From positions 682,001-746,000 of the forward strand of contig NZ_JANHOH010000001.1 in NCBI RefSeq assembly GCF_024498135.1: 64,000 nt of DNA, read 5' to 3'. How positions within the stretch are numbered: the stretch's first letter is position 1; the number at the start of each line of letters is the position of its first letter. Under the pieces are notes generated by a model, which made no database searches, had not been told where the DNA came from, and worked only from the letters and a program-made list of their open reading frames with translations. The position numbers were made by a program, and so were the translations under genes. This stretch comes from Mucilaginibacter aquariorum. GTDB lineage: Bacteria > Bacteroidota > Bacteroidia > Sphingobacteriales > Sphingobacteriaceae. Positions 1-9,190 of this stretch are shown in pieces.

Positions 1-1831
1 CAACGGGTTCTATTTTTTTATGAATTGTAGTATAGTGGAAATCTTTAACCACTCCAATGATAGTGCCGTTACGAGTTTGGATACGCAGGCGTTTACCAAC
101 CGGATTTGTAAGCCCCATTTCTTTAACGGCTGTTTCGTTGATCAGGAAGTGCGCCGAATCGGCCACTGCACCTGTAAAATTAGCGCCGTCAAGTATCTTC
201 ACTTTAAAGAACGGGATAAAGTCCTTATCAGAATAGATTTGGGTAAACCACATATTTGAATTTGTAGGTTTGCCATCCCAATCGTTATCACCTGTAGAAC
301 TACCGCTTTGTATAATATCAGACCCGGCACGGGTTACTGATAACACAGCCGGATTTTTAAGCAATTCGGTTTTTACTACATCGTAATGTTTCTGCATTTC
401 GTTACGCATATTGAAAGAGAACACGTTCTCTTTATCGTAACCCAGGTTTTTATTACGGATAAATTTGAGCTGATTGCCAATAACCAGCGTACCAATGATC
501 AATATGATGGATGCGGAAAATTGCAAAACAACCAGGATCCTCCTGAATGCCACATTACCTATACTTACAGATATTTTGCCTTTCAGCGCTTTTAATGGTT
601 CAAAAGATGATAATAGCAATGCCGGATAAATACTTGAAGCCGCAAGCGTACCCAACAAGGTTAGTATAATACAAAGCCAAATGTTATAGTTAGACAGATC
701 TAAAGTGATCTGCTTACCCGAAAACTGATTGAAATTTGGCAGCAGGACAACCATTAATATAAAGGCAAATACAGCAGCTATCATAAACAGCAATGCGGTC
801 TCCACCATAAACTGCATAAAAAGCTGGAATTTGCCCGCGCCAATTATTTTACGCATACTTACCTCTTTAGCACGCAGCATAGACCGAGCTGTAGACAAGT
901 TCACATAGTTGATACAGGCGATTACCAATATCATTAAAGCTACAATGGCAAAGGTGCTCACGGTTGACATGCCTCCATCCGTTCCATCGGCTTTATAAAG
1001 GTGCATTTTAAGCAATGGTTGAGTCAGGTATGGTACTGGTGCATCCTCGGGTTTATTGCGCTCATGGATAGCCTGCAATTTTTTTTCGAGTGCGGTTGCA
1101 TCAACCCTATCACCTTTCATTAACAAATAGGTTTGAAACCTAAAGGCCGACCAGTCGGCATCTATTGATGAGACAACGGTTTTATTGTCATAACTGGTCT
1201 TACTTTTAACGTAGGCCAGGTAATTAAACCTCGACATTGGCATTAACACATGGTATTTGAGGCTTGAGTTAGCAGGGTAATCAGGTATCACTCCCGTAAC
1301 TTTGTTCTGTTCGTCCTGCCCAGTAATAACTACTTTACCTATTGGGTCCTCGGTGCCAAAATACTTTTTGGCTGTGCTTTCGGTAATTACAAGGGAGCTG
1401 TTATCAGGAAATGGATTATTTTTGTCGCCTTTAATCAAATTAAAATCAAACACCGTAAAGTATGACGGATCTACAAAGGCAAAATCGGGCTCGTAAAAAA
1501 TCTTGTTTTTATATTTAAACGGAGCCTCGCCAAGCGCTATAATACGTACAGCATCTTTAACCTCGGGTATCTCGTTTTTAGCGAAAGTGGCAACCGGCCC
1601 TATAATGTTATTAAATATTTGTTTACTGATGCCTGTACCGCCAACTATACCTATTTTATAAATGTTTTTGGCGTTTGAATTAAACTTATCATAGCTCAGC
1701 TCATCCTGCACCCAAAGCAGCATAAATAAGCCTACAACAAGGCCAACTGTTAGCCCGGCCACGTTAATGGTAGCGTAAAACTTATTTTGTAATATGTTAC
1801 GCCAGGCAGTTTTTATATAGTTTTTTATCAT
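1..1831 (-). CDS. MacB/FtsX-type ABC transporter permease (3' end cut by window edge)
   Basis: Reading on the minus strand from the ATG at 1831 gives an open frame to the window edge (610 codons). It begins MIKNYIKTAWRNIL, followed by a hydrophobic first membrane segment at about residues 20-40. A MacB-like periplasmic domain follows, then an FtsX membrane block around residues 280-420 with the family signature of ARSMLRAKEVSMRKIIGA type. A second periplasmic domain ends at the edge in GVVKDFHYTTIHKKIEPV, typical of this family. The last quarter, with the final membrane helices, is missing only because the window stops. It is the fifth and last visible permease of the operon, 24 bp after the previous one. 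Likely role: transmembrane subunit of an ATP-driven export or lipoprotein-handling complex with the ATPase at 11.8-12.5 kb. The substrate is unknown. Confidence 0.9.
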   Translation of the reverse strand, partial: MIKNYIKTAWRNILQNKFYATINVAGLTVGLVVGLFMLLWVQDELSYDKFNSNAKNIYKIGIVGGTGISKQIFNNIIGPVATFAKNEIPEVKDAVRIIALGEAPFKYKNKIFYEPDFAFVDPSYFTVFDFNLIKGDKNNPFPDNSSLVITESTAKKYFGTEDPIGKVVITGQDEQNKVTGVIPDYPANSSLKYHVLMPMSRFNYLAYVKSKTSYDNKTVVSSIDADWSAFRFQTYLLMKGDRVDATALEKKLQAIHERNKPEDAPVPYLTQPLLKMHLYKADGTDGGMSTVSTFAIVALMILVIACINYVNLSTARSMLRAKEVSMRKIIGAGKFQLFMQFMVETALLFMIAAVFAFILMVVLLPNFNQFSGKQITLDLSNYNIWLCIILTLLGTLAASSIYPALLLSSFEPLKALKGKISVSIGNVAFRRILVVLQFSASIILIIGTLVIGNQLKFIRNKNLGYDKENVFSFNMRNEMQKHYDVVKTELLKNPAVLSVTRAGSDIIQSGSSTGDNDWDGKPTNSNMWFTQIYSDKDFIPFFKVKILDGANFTGAVADSAHFLINETAVKEMGLTNPVGKRLRIQTRNGTIIGVVKDFHYTTIHKKIEPV

Positions 1832-1855
1832 GATATTGATTTTTATAAATGGTAT

Positions 1856-4249
1856 TTATTCACTCCGTAAGCTATTCACCGGGTTTGCCAATGCAGCTTT
1901 TACAGCGTGATAACTTATAGTGACTATTGCTGTTATTAATGCCATTGAGCCTGCCAACGCAAACACCCACCATGGGATATTAATACGATAAGCAAAGTTT
2001 TGCAGCCAGTTATGCATTGCATACCACGCAACCGGCGAAGCTATAATTACCGATAGCAGTATCAGCTTTAAAAAGTCTGTTGATAACAAGGTGGTAATGG
2101 TAGCCATACTTGCCCCCAATATTTTACGGATGCCGATCTCTTTGGTACGCTGCTCAATTGTGAAGGCTGCCAAGCCAAATAAGCCCAGTGTGGCCAGTAA
2201 AATGGTGATGTAAGTAAACGTACTGAATATAGCCGCCAGCCTGTCCTCTGCTTTGTATTGCTTATCAAAGGCATCGTCCATAAACGTATAGCTGAAAGGC
2301 GTTTCCTGATCGTATTTTTTATAAATGTTTTCTATTGAGCCAATGAGTGATGGTATGTTGGTATGGGGCTTTATTCTCGCAAACAGGTTGCAGCCCATTG
2401 TTCCCCAGGCCTGCGTAGTATCAGCAGCTATAAATAAACCCAGCGGCCCAATAGTGCTTTCCATCGAACTGAAATTGAAGTTTTTGACAACACCCGCCAC
2501 TTCGAGTTTTTGGTTACCAGCATCAATGATACTACCAACGGGGTTAGCGGGCAATTTCAGGTCTTTGATTGCGGTTTCGTTTATAACTATCTTAGTGCGC
2601 GTAGCCAGTTGTGCATTTGGCGTCGGCGCGAATTTCCACTCTAAACCAAGCGTAGAAATAAACTTATTATCAACCGAAAGCGATGCCAGCGCTACACTTT
2701 CCTGCTTGGTTTTACCCTCGATAAAGAACATATCATAACCACCATACATAGCATAATGTGATGTAGCCACGCTGCTTACCCCCGCCAATGCCTGCACATC
2801 TTTATTAAGTGCAGGGTAGTTTTTACCAATGCTGTTTCCAACAGGTATCATTACCACGTTTTCGCGGTTAAGTCCTGTATCGGCATGCCTTAAATAATAA
2901 AGCTGCCTGTCTATAACAACACCACATATAATTAAACCAACCGCGATGCTAAATTGCAGCGTAGTAAATACTTTACGTACAACTGTGCCCCCCGATTGCC
3001 TGCTCAATTTACCTTTTAGGGTGATAACCGGCTTAAATGATGACAAAACAATTGATGGATAAATACCTGATATTAAGGCTGTTAATAATAGCAATCCAAA
3101 CAAAAACATTAATACGATTGGACTGTATAAAAAGGAGTTATCTATTTTTAATTGCAGAATGTTTAAAAACCAGGGCTTAAACGCGTAACACAGCAAATAC
3201 CCCAGTGTGAATGATAACAGCGTGAACAAACCCGATTCTACATAGAACTGCGCTGCTATTGCTTTTCGACTGGCCCCTGATACTTTGCGTACCCCCACCT
3301 CTTTTGCGCGCAGGGTTGCCCTGGCGGTGGTAAGACTCATGTAATTAACCAGTGCCAGCAGCAATATCAATACAGCAACCAGCGGGAATATTTTAAGATA
3401 TTTTAGGTTAGAGAAATCGCCAAAATTATTAGCTAAGTGCAGGCTGGTTATTGATGACAGATGGTATTGAGTTTTAAAATCACCTTTATTATTGTCGGCC
3501 ATATGCTGCAAGCTTTTGCGGGTATTAGCTGTATCAGCGGCATTTTTTAGCAGCAGAAACAAATTAAATGATCCTCCGGATATGCTTTGTTCGCCGGTAT
3601 AATTCTTCGCTTCTTTCATGGCCAGCAAACTACTTGCCGACGCCACAAAATTGTAATTGATAGAGGAGTTTGACGGTGCATTTTCGGCAACGCCGGTAAC
3701 CTGGTAGGTGTACGCGCTGTCGGTTTTTAGGCGGATGGTTTTACCTACCGGATTAGTATCACCAAAATACTTTTTGGCCATATCCTGCGATATCACAACC
3801 GAGAACGGCTTGCTTAGCACATCCCCTGCTGTACCTGCTTTTAAATTGAAAGTGAAAAAGTTAAAAAAGGCAGGGTCGGCAAATACCAATTTCTCCTCTT
3901 TAAATTTAGTTTCGGGGGTAAGCGGATTGCTTACTATAACCGGCTTAAAATAATCTAAAGTGCGCATGTAGCTCTCAACACCGGGCTGGCTTTGTTTTAC
4001 CAGCGGGCCCGATGCGTAGCTCATGTAGTTCATGTTCATAACGTTGCCACCAATATTAATACTGGCCTGGAGCTTATATATACGCTTAGCATTAGCATGG
4101 AAACGATCGTAGGTCATTTCGTGCGTAACATACAGCATTATCATCATGCACACGGCCAAACCAACGGCAAGTCCCGTAATGTTTATCAAGCTGTAAAGCT
4201 TTTGCTTTTGCAGGTTACGAAAGGCAATTTTCAAATAATTTTTAAACAT
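1856..4249 (-). CDS. MacB/FtsX-type ABC transporter permease
   Basis: The 797-residue protein starts MFKNYLKIAFRNLQKQK, with a first membrane helix at about 20-42. A MacB-type periplasmic core (about 45-250) is followed by an FtsX block of three helices (about 285-420) carrying TTARATLRAKEVGVRKVSGA. Then come a helix near 430, a second periplasmic domain, and a C-terminal FtsX block containing EQRTKEIGIRKILGAS and ending ALANPVNSLRSE. This duplicated eight-helix layout is the usual Bacteroidota form of the family. It lacks its own ATPase domain and probably uses the single ATPase of the operon. It is separated from the preceding permease by 55 bp. Its divergence from its neighbours in the periplasmic domains suggests a different partner or substrate rather than a recent copy. 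Confidence 0.93.
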   Translation of the reverse strand: MFKNYLKIAFRNLQKQKLYSLINITGLAVGLAVCMMIMLYVTHEMTYDRFHANAKRIYKLQASINIGGNVMNMNYMSYASGPLVKQSQPGVESYMRTLDYFKPVIVSNPLTPETKFKEEKLVFADPAFFNFFTFNLKAGTAGDVLSKPFSVVISQDMAKKYFGDTNPVGKTIRLKTDSAYTYQVTGVAENAPSNSSINYNFVASASSLLAMKEAKNYTGEQSISGGSFNLFLLLKNAADTANTRKSLQHMADNNKGDFKTQYHLSSITSLHLANNFGDFSNLKYLKIFPLVAVLILLLALVNYMSLTTARATLRAKEVGVRKVSGASRKAIAAQFYVESGLFTLLSFTLGYLLCYAFKPWFLNILQLKIDNSFLYSPIVLMFLFGLLLLTALISGIYPSIVLSSFKPVITLKGKLSRQSGGTVVRKVFTTLQFSIAVGLIICGVVIDRQLYYLRHADTGLNRENVVMIPVGNSIGKNYPALNKDVQALAGVSSVATSHYAMYGGYDMFFIEGKTKQESVALASLSVDNKFISTLGLEWKFAPTPNAQLATRTKIVINETAIKDLKLPANPVGSIIDAGNQKLEVAGVVKNFNFSSMESTIGPLGLFIAADTTQAWGTMGCNLFARIKPHTNIPSLIGSIENIYKKYDQETPFSYTFMDDAFDKQYKAEDRLAAIFSTFTYITILLATLGLFGLAAFTIEQRTKEIGIRKILGASMATITTLLSTDFLKLILLSVIIASPVAWYAMHNWLQNFAYRINIPWWVFALAGSMALITAIVTISYHAVKAALANPVNSLRSE

Positions 4250-4304
4250 AATATTGAAATTCTAAAAACCTAAATGCTAAACACCACGGGGTTTCCATTA
4301 ACCC

Positions 4305-6662
4305 CTATTCACTCCGCAAACTATCCACCGGATTTGCCAGCGCTGCTTTTACAGCCTGGAAACTCACCGTTATAATTGATATAAGTGTTGTTAAAAACGC
4401 GGCCATGGCAAACACCCAAACGCTTATATCCACCCGATATGAGTAATGCTGTAACCAATCATGCATAAAATAGATAGCAATCGGCGTTGCCACAATAAAC
4501 GATATACCTACCAGTTTCAGGAAATCTTTTGACAGCATGGTGGTCACTCCTAATACTGTTGCACCTAAAACTTTACGCACACCTATTTCTTTTATGCGAT
4601 TTTGAGCCATGTATGTTGCCAGGCCAAACAAGCCCAGGCATGATATAAATATGGTTAGGCCCGCAAATAATGAAGCCAGTACGCCAATACGCTGTTCATC
4701 TGCAAATTTTTTGCTATATTCTTCATCCACAAAGTGATATTCAAACGGGTATTCTGAATTAAATTTTTTGAATACTGCTTCGGCCAGTTTAAGGTTTTCT
4801 GCTGTAGTGTTTTTTTCGTTAAGCTTAAAATGGACAACGTTAAACCACGATTTTGGCCCTTGTATGATCATACCCTTCACCGGTTCGTATGGCGATTGCA
4901 GAATAAAATCTTTTACAACACCTACTACCTTCATCTTGTCATCACCATTCCTTAAAATTTGCCCTATAGGCTGTTTAAAGCCCATTATCTTTACCGCAGC
5001 CTGGTTAAGTAACACCGCAACCGAATCTGAAGGATAAGTTTTAACATCAATATCCCGCCCGTCTACAATTTTAAGGCCCATGGTTTTTGTAAAATCGCCA
5101 TCAACATTAAATATATTGAAGTCTAATTTTTCCTTTTCGTTCTTACCATCCCATGTAAAATTCCAGGTATCGCTCCATCCCTCAGTCATAGGCGCACTGG
5201 TTTTGGTCACCGCTGTGGCAGCCCCGCTTGTTATTAATTCGTTACGGATAAGCGAATAATTCTTTTCTATATTCCCCTGCATTATAGTATAAACCAGGTT
5301 GTTCTTCTTATAACCTGTATCACGGTTCTGAGCATATTCCAGCTGCTGCCTCACAATAATGGTAGATATGATGAGTACAATAGCAAATGTAAATTGCGTA
5401 ACAACCAGGATCTTGCGCGGTGAAAAAGTCGCGTTGGCTGCTTTAAATGTGCCTTTTAAAACTTTTACCGGCGCAAATGATGACAGGTACAATGCCGGAT
5501 AACTGCCAGACACAATACCTGTGAACAGGATAAAAGATACTACGATCAGCCAAAATGAAGGGCTGCTAAATGGCACAAACAGGTGTTTTTGAGTAAGGTT
5601 GTTAAATGCAGGCAGTGATAACTCAATAATTATCAATGCCACAACGCCCGCAATTAATGCGATCATTATAGATTCGCCCAAAAACTGTCCGATCAGGCTG
5701 CTTTTTGATGCGCCTACAACTTTACGGATCCCTACTTCTTTGGCGCGTTTTTCGCTGCGGGCGGTGCTCAGGTTCATGAAATTTATGCAGGCAATCAACA
5801 AAATAAAGACTGCTATAATGCTGAATAGCTTTATAGTATCTATTCTACCGCCTGCTATTTTGCCATTCTCGAATTTTGAATATAGCCTCCATTTAGTTGC
5901 CGGATGCATAAACACATCAATATCTTTAATATCCGAATGGCTGCGGGTGATATCTTTTACCCGGCTATTTATAAATGCTTCGGTAATGCCTGGTTTTAAT
6001 ACAGCAAAGGTGTGTACTGAGTTATTGCCCCAGTTTTTATCTTCACTCCCATTTATTTTTTCCCAGTATGACCAGGGCATCAAGTATTCAAAATCAAAAT
6101 CTGTGTTATTCGGTAGGTCTTTCATTACACCGGTCACAGTAAAAAAGTCAACGCTATCTATCTTAACGGTTTTACCCATGGCATCCTCGTTACCAAACAA
6201 TTTCTTAGCTGTTTTTTCGGTGATAACGATATTTTTCATACTGCTGAGTGCAACCTTTGGATTGCCCTTTACCAGCGGGAAGCTAAACATGGTCAGGAAA
6301 TCAGGGTCGGTAAAATATCCGTCAATATTTAGGTGTTTATCACCAAGGGTAAACAGAAAGTTGGCGGACTTTACACGCGCGGCTTGTTCTACCTGCGGAT
6401 AATCTTGCTTCAAAGCTTTCATCATGGGCTTTGGCGTAGTACCCCAGCACCAAAGTTTACCATCAAAAACCGACCTGTTATACATTTGGTATAACCTATC
6501 TTTATTTTGATGGAACTGGTCATAGCTCACCTCGTTTTGCACCCAAAATAATATAAGTGCGGCACTGGCCATACCCACTGCCAACCCGGCAATATTTATG
6601 CTGGTGAAACTCTTGTTTTTTAATAGGTTACGCCAGGTTATTTTTAAATAGTTCTTAAACAT
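4305..6662 (-). CDS. MacB/FtsX-type ABC transporter permease
   Basis: The 785-residue protein has the same two-block architecture as its neighbours. It starts MFKNYLKITWRNLLKNK, has the first FtsX block with NLSTARSEKRAKEVGIRKVVGAS near residues 295-320, and a last block with QNRIKEIGVRKVLGAT, ending ALANPVDSLRSE. Its first periplasmic domain (WSYWEKINGSEDKNWGNN) resembles that of the permease at 9191-11569 (WDKSPWLKSWGNN). These two therefore form a sub-pair within the array, as judged by eye. It is the third intact permease gene of the operon counting from the ATPase, with 70 bp to the upstream gene. Function is known only at family level: tripartite export or lipoprotein release. No substrate can be read from the sequence. 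Confidence 0.93.
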   Translation of the reverse strand: MFKNYLKITWRNLLKNKSFTSINIAGLAVGMASAALILFWVQNEVSYDQFHQNKDRLYQMYNRSVFDGKLWCWGTTPKPMMKALKQDYPQVEQAARVKSANFLFTLGDKHLNIDGYFTDPDFLTMFSFPLVKGNPKVALSSMKNIVITEKTAKKLFGNEDAMGKTVKIDSVDFFTVTGVMKDLPNNTDFDFEYLMPWSYWEKINGSEDKNWGNNSVHTFAVLKPGITEAFINSRVKDITRSHSDIKDIDVFMHPATKWRLYSKFENGKIAGGRIDTIKLFSIIAVFILLIACINFMNLSTARSEKRAKEVGIRKVVGASKSSLIGQFLGESIMIALIAGVVALIIIELSLPAFNNLTQKHLFVPFSSPSFWLIVVSFILFTGIVSGSYPALYLSSFAPVKVLKGTFKAANATFSPRKILVVTQFTFAIVLIISTIIVRQQLEYAQNRDTGYKKNNLVYTIMQGNIEKNYSLIRNELITSGAATAVTKTSAPMTEGWSDTWNFTWDGKNEKEKLDFNIFNVDGDFTKTMGLKIVDGRDIDVKTYPSDSVAVLLNQAAVKIMGFKQPIGQILRNGDDKMKVVGVVKDFILQSPYEPVKGMIIQGPKSWFNVVHFKLNEKNTTAENLKLAEAVFKKFNSEYPFEYHFVDEEYSKKFADEQRIGVLASLFAGLTIFISCLGLFGLATYMAQNRIKEIGVRKVLGATVLGVTTMLSKDFLKLVGISFIVATPIAIYFMHDWLQHYSYRVDISVWVFAMAAFLTTLISIITVSFQAVKAALANPVDSLRSE

Positions 6663-6732
6663 CTGTCACCGTTTTATTGGTTACTAATTCTGTTAATTTA
6701 TCTTATTTCCTGATTCTTATATCCTGAATCTA

Positions 6733-9168
6733 TTACTCATTTTTTAAGCTATCTACCGGGTTTGCCAGCGCTGCCTTAACAGACTGAAAACTGATGGTAA
6801 CAAATGCTATTACTAATGCCCCAGCACCGGCCACGGCAATTACCCACCATTGTATCGTTATACGGTAGGCAAAATCCTGCAGCCATTTGTTCATGCCATA
6901 CCATGCAATTGGCGAAGCAAGTACGATAGCGATGCACACCAGCTTTATAAAATCTTTTGACAGCATGCCAACAATAACAGATACATCGGCACCTAAAACT
7001 TTCCGGATGCCTATTTCTTTGGTGCGTTGTTCGGCAGCGTAAGCAGCCAGGCCAAATAAGCCAAGGCAAGCAATGATGATTGCGAGCGATGTGAATATTA
7101 CAAAGATCGTCCCGATACGTTGCTCGGTACGGTATGACGCATCAAAATCCTGATCCATAAACGAGTAATTGATCTGTACACCCGGCGATAAGCTGTTCCA
7201 TTTATCCTTTATCTGACCCATTAATGCCGTGATATTTGTAGTGCTCACCCGGATACCCAAAGCGCCTGAGTTTTGACCCAGTGTCATTACAACAGGCTCT
7301 ATTTTTTCGCGAAGCGAATTGAAGTGAAAATTTTTAACCACACCAATTATATGGCATTCTTTAACATTGGGGGCGCTCCCTTTACGGTCACCACCTGACG
7401 ATTGATAGATGGTTTTATTTATAGGATCTGAAAATCCCAGGAATTTAGCAGCCGCTTCATTTAAAATAACCGCTGATGAATCGGTCATCATTTCTTTAGA
7501 GAAGTTGCGGCCTGCAGCCATTTTCATATCCATGGTAGGTATGTAATCGGCATCAACCTCCCAGCTCTGCGGGAACAGTGATTTTTTTTGATCAAAGCTG
7601 GCGTCTTTAAAGTAAATACGGGTGTTTCTCCATCCGTTAGTGGGTAAAAAGCCGGTCATGGTAGCACTTTTAACACCCGGTAGCTCCGCTAATTCCTGTT
7701 TAAATACTTTAGCCTGATCTTTTAGTTCAGAGGAATTTTGTACAACAAGCACCTGGTTGCGGTTATAACCCAGGTTTTTGGTTTGGATGTAGTTTAGCTG
7801 GTTATAAATAACCAATGTGCCAATAATAAGCAGTATGGATACAAAAAACTGGAACACAACTAAAAAGCTGCGTAAGTCACCACCTTTAAAACCTGCCGAA
7901 AGTTTACCTTTTAAAACATCTATAGGCTGAAATGCCGACAGGAAAAAAGCCGGATATGAACCTGCAAGCGAACCTATCACCAATATGATAAATAATAATG
8001 ATGGAACCAACCACTTAAGCGACTCAACTGTGAGTACTATCTCTTTACCTGATAACTGATTAAACAAAGGTAACACAGCTGCTGCCGCGATCATTGCTAT
8101 AACTGTAGCCACAAAAGTTACCAGTATAGACTCGGCCAAAAACTGAAGTATTAAATATTTACGTGATGAACCCAATACCTTGCGAACACCGACCTCACGT
8201 GCACGGTTTGATGAACGGGCTGTGCTCAGGTTCATGAAATTTACGCAGGCAATCAACAATATAAACAGGGCAATTGCCGAAAATATGTAAACATACTGTG
8301 TAGTGCTGTTTGGGCCAAGTTCGCCCGAACGGTTTGATTTTAGATGGATATCTGTTAATGCGGTAAGGTTCAGCCTGAAATGGCTGCCGCTTTTTTCAAA
8401 CTGGGAAATGCTCATACCTAACTCTGACTGCATTTGCGAGCCACTAAACTTTTGTAAAAATGCCGGAAAGCTGGCTTCCAGTTTTGTATGATCTTTAGCA
8501 TCCTTTAATAATACGTAGGTATTATAATCGCTTCTTAACCATTCGTTTGAACGGCTATCAGGGAAGGATTCTAATGACACAAAAAAATCAAAGTTAAAGT
8601 GTGACTGTTTCGGAACGTCTTTTATAACGCCGGTTACTTTAAAGTTTTCCTTTTCGTTAAAAACGATGGTTTTGCCAACGGCATCGGTCGTGTTAAAATA
8701 CTTTTTGGCGGTGCTTTCAGTAAGTACAACTGTGTTGGGCTCAAGCAGAGCGGTTTTTGGCTCGCCACTTATCATAGGCAGGGTAAATACGTTGAATATA
8801 GAGGCATCAACAAAACCAACCCTGTTTTCAACTATATTAATATTACCTTTTTTAACGTGAGTGGTACCGGCGTTTTTAATCCTGGTTGCGTCCTCTATAT
8901 AGGGATATTCTACTTTTAGCGTTTTAGCCAACGGAGGCATAGCAACAGCATATTGCACATTGTTCTCGCCAAGTTTAAGGTCTTCATTTACACGGTAAAT
9001 ACGATTTGCCTTGGTATTGTAACGGTCATAACTTAGTTCATCAACCACATAAAAAACAATAAGCAGGCAAGTGGCAAGGCCCAATGCCAAGCCTAATATA
9101 TTTATAGCAGTAAAGCCCTTATTTTTATAAAGACTCCTGACGGCTGTTTTTATATAGTTCTTAAACAT
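6733..9168 (-). CDS. MacB/FtsX-type ABC transporter permease
   Basis: The 811-residue protein starts MFKNYIKTAVRSLYKNK. It has a first helix at about 20-43 and a periplasmic domain with TGVIKDVPKQSHFNFDFFVS. The first FtsX block carries NLSTARSSNRAREVGVRKVLGSS, and a second periplasmic domain contains IIGVVKNFHFNSLREKIEPV. The C-terminal block has EQRTKEIGIRKVLGAD and ends ALANPVDSLKNE. It is slightly longer than its neighbours because of an insertion around the QSSGGDRKGSAPN segment in the second periplasmic domain. It lies 22 bp after the upstream permease, consistent with one polycistronic transcript. Family membership is clear; the exported substrate is not. Confidence 0.93.
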   Translation of the reverse strand: MFKNYIKTAVRSLYKNKGFTAINILGLALGLATCLLIVFYVVDELSYDRYNTKANRIYRVNEDLKLGENNVQYAVAMPPLAKTLKVEYPYIEDATRIKNAGTTHVKKGNINIVENRVGFVDASIFNVFTLPMISGEPKTALLEPNTVVLTESTAKKYFNTTDAVGKTIVFNEKENFKVTGVIKDVPKQSHFNFDFFVSLESFPDSRSNEWLRSDYNTYVLLKDAKDHTKLEASFPAFLQKFSGSQMQSELGMSISQFEKSGSHFRLNLTALTDIHLKSNRSGELGPNSTTQYVYIFSAIALFILLIACVNFMNLSTARSSNRAREVGVRKVLGSSRKYLILQFLAESILVTFVATVIAMIAAAAVLPLFNQLSGKEIVLTVESLKWLVPSLLFIILVIGSLAGSYPAFFLSAFQPIDVLKGKLSAGFKGGDLRSFLVVFQFFVSILLIIGTLVIYNQLNYIQTKNLGYNRNQVLVVQNSSELKDQAKVFKQELAELPGVKSATMTGFLPTNGWRNTRIYFKDASFDQKKSLFPQSWEVDADYIPTMDMKMAAGRNFSKEMMTDSSAVILNEAAAKFLGFSDPINKTIYQSSGGDRKGSAPNVKECHIIGVVKNFHFNSLREKIEPVVMTLGQNSGALGIRVSTTNITALMGQIKDKWNSLSPGVQINYSFMDQDFDASYRTEQRIGTIFVIFTSLAIIIACLGLFGLAAYAAEQRTKEIGIRKVLGADVSVIVGMLSKDFIKLVCIAIVLASPIAWYGMNKWLQDFAYRITIQWWVIAVAGAGALVIAFVTISFQSVKAALANPVDSLKNE

Positions 9169-9190
9169 GATGTGTTACATTTTAAATTAA

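Noticed and set aside
20..595. Two short plus-strand frames at the left edge
   Set aside because: They are antisense to the partial permease, whose minus-strand translation shows family motifs to the edge.
5599..6402. 267-codon open frame on the plus strand
   Set aside because: It lies wholly antisense to a clear permease gene, has no recognisable motif and mirrors the codon pattern of that gene.
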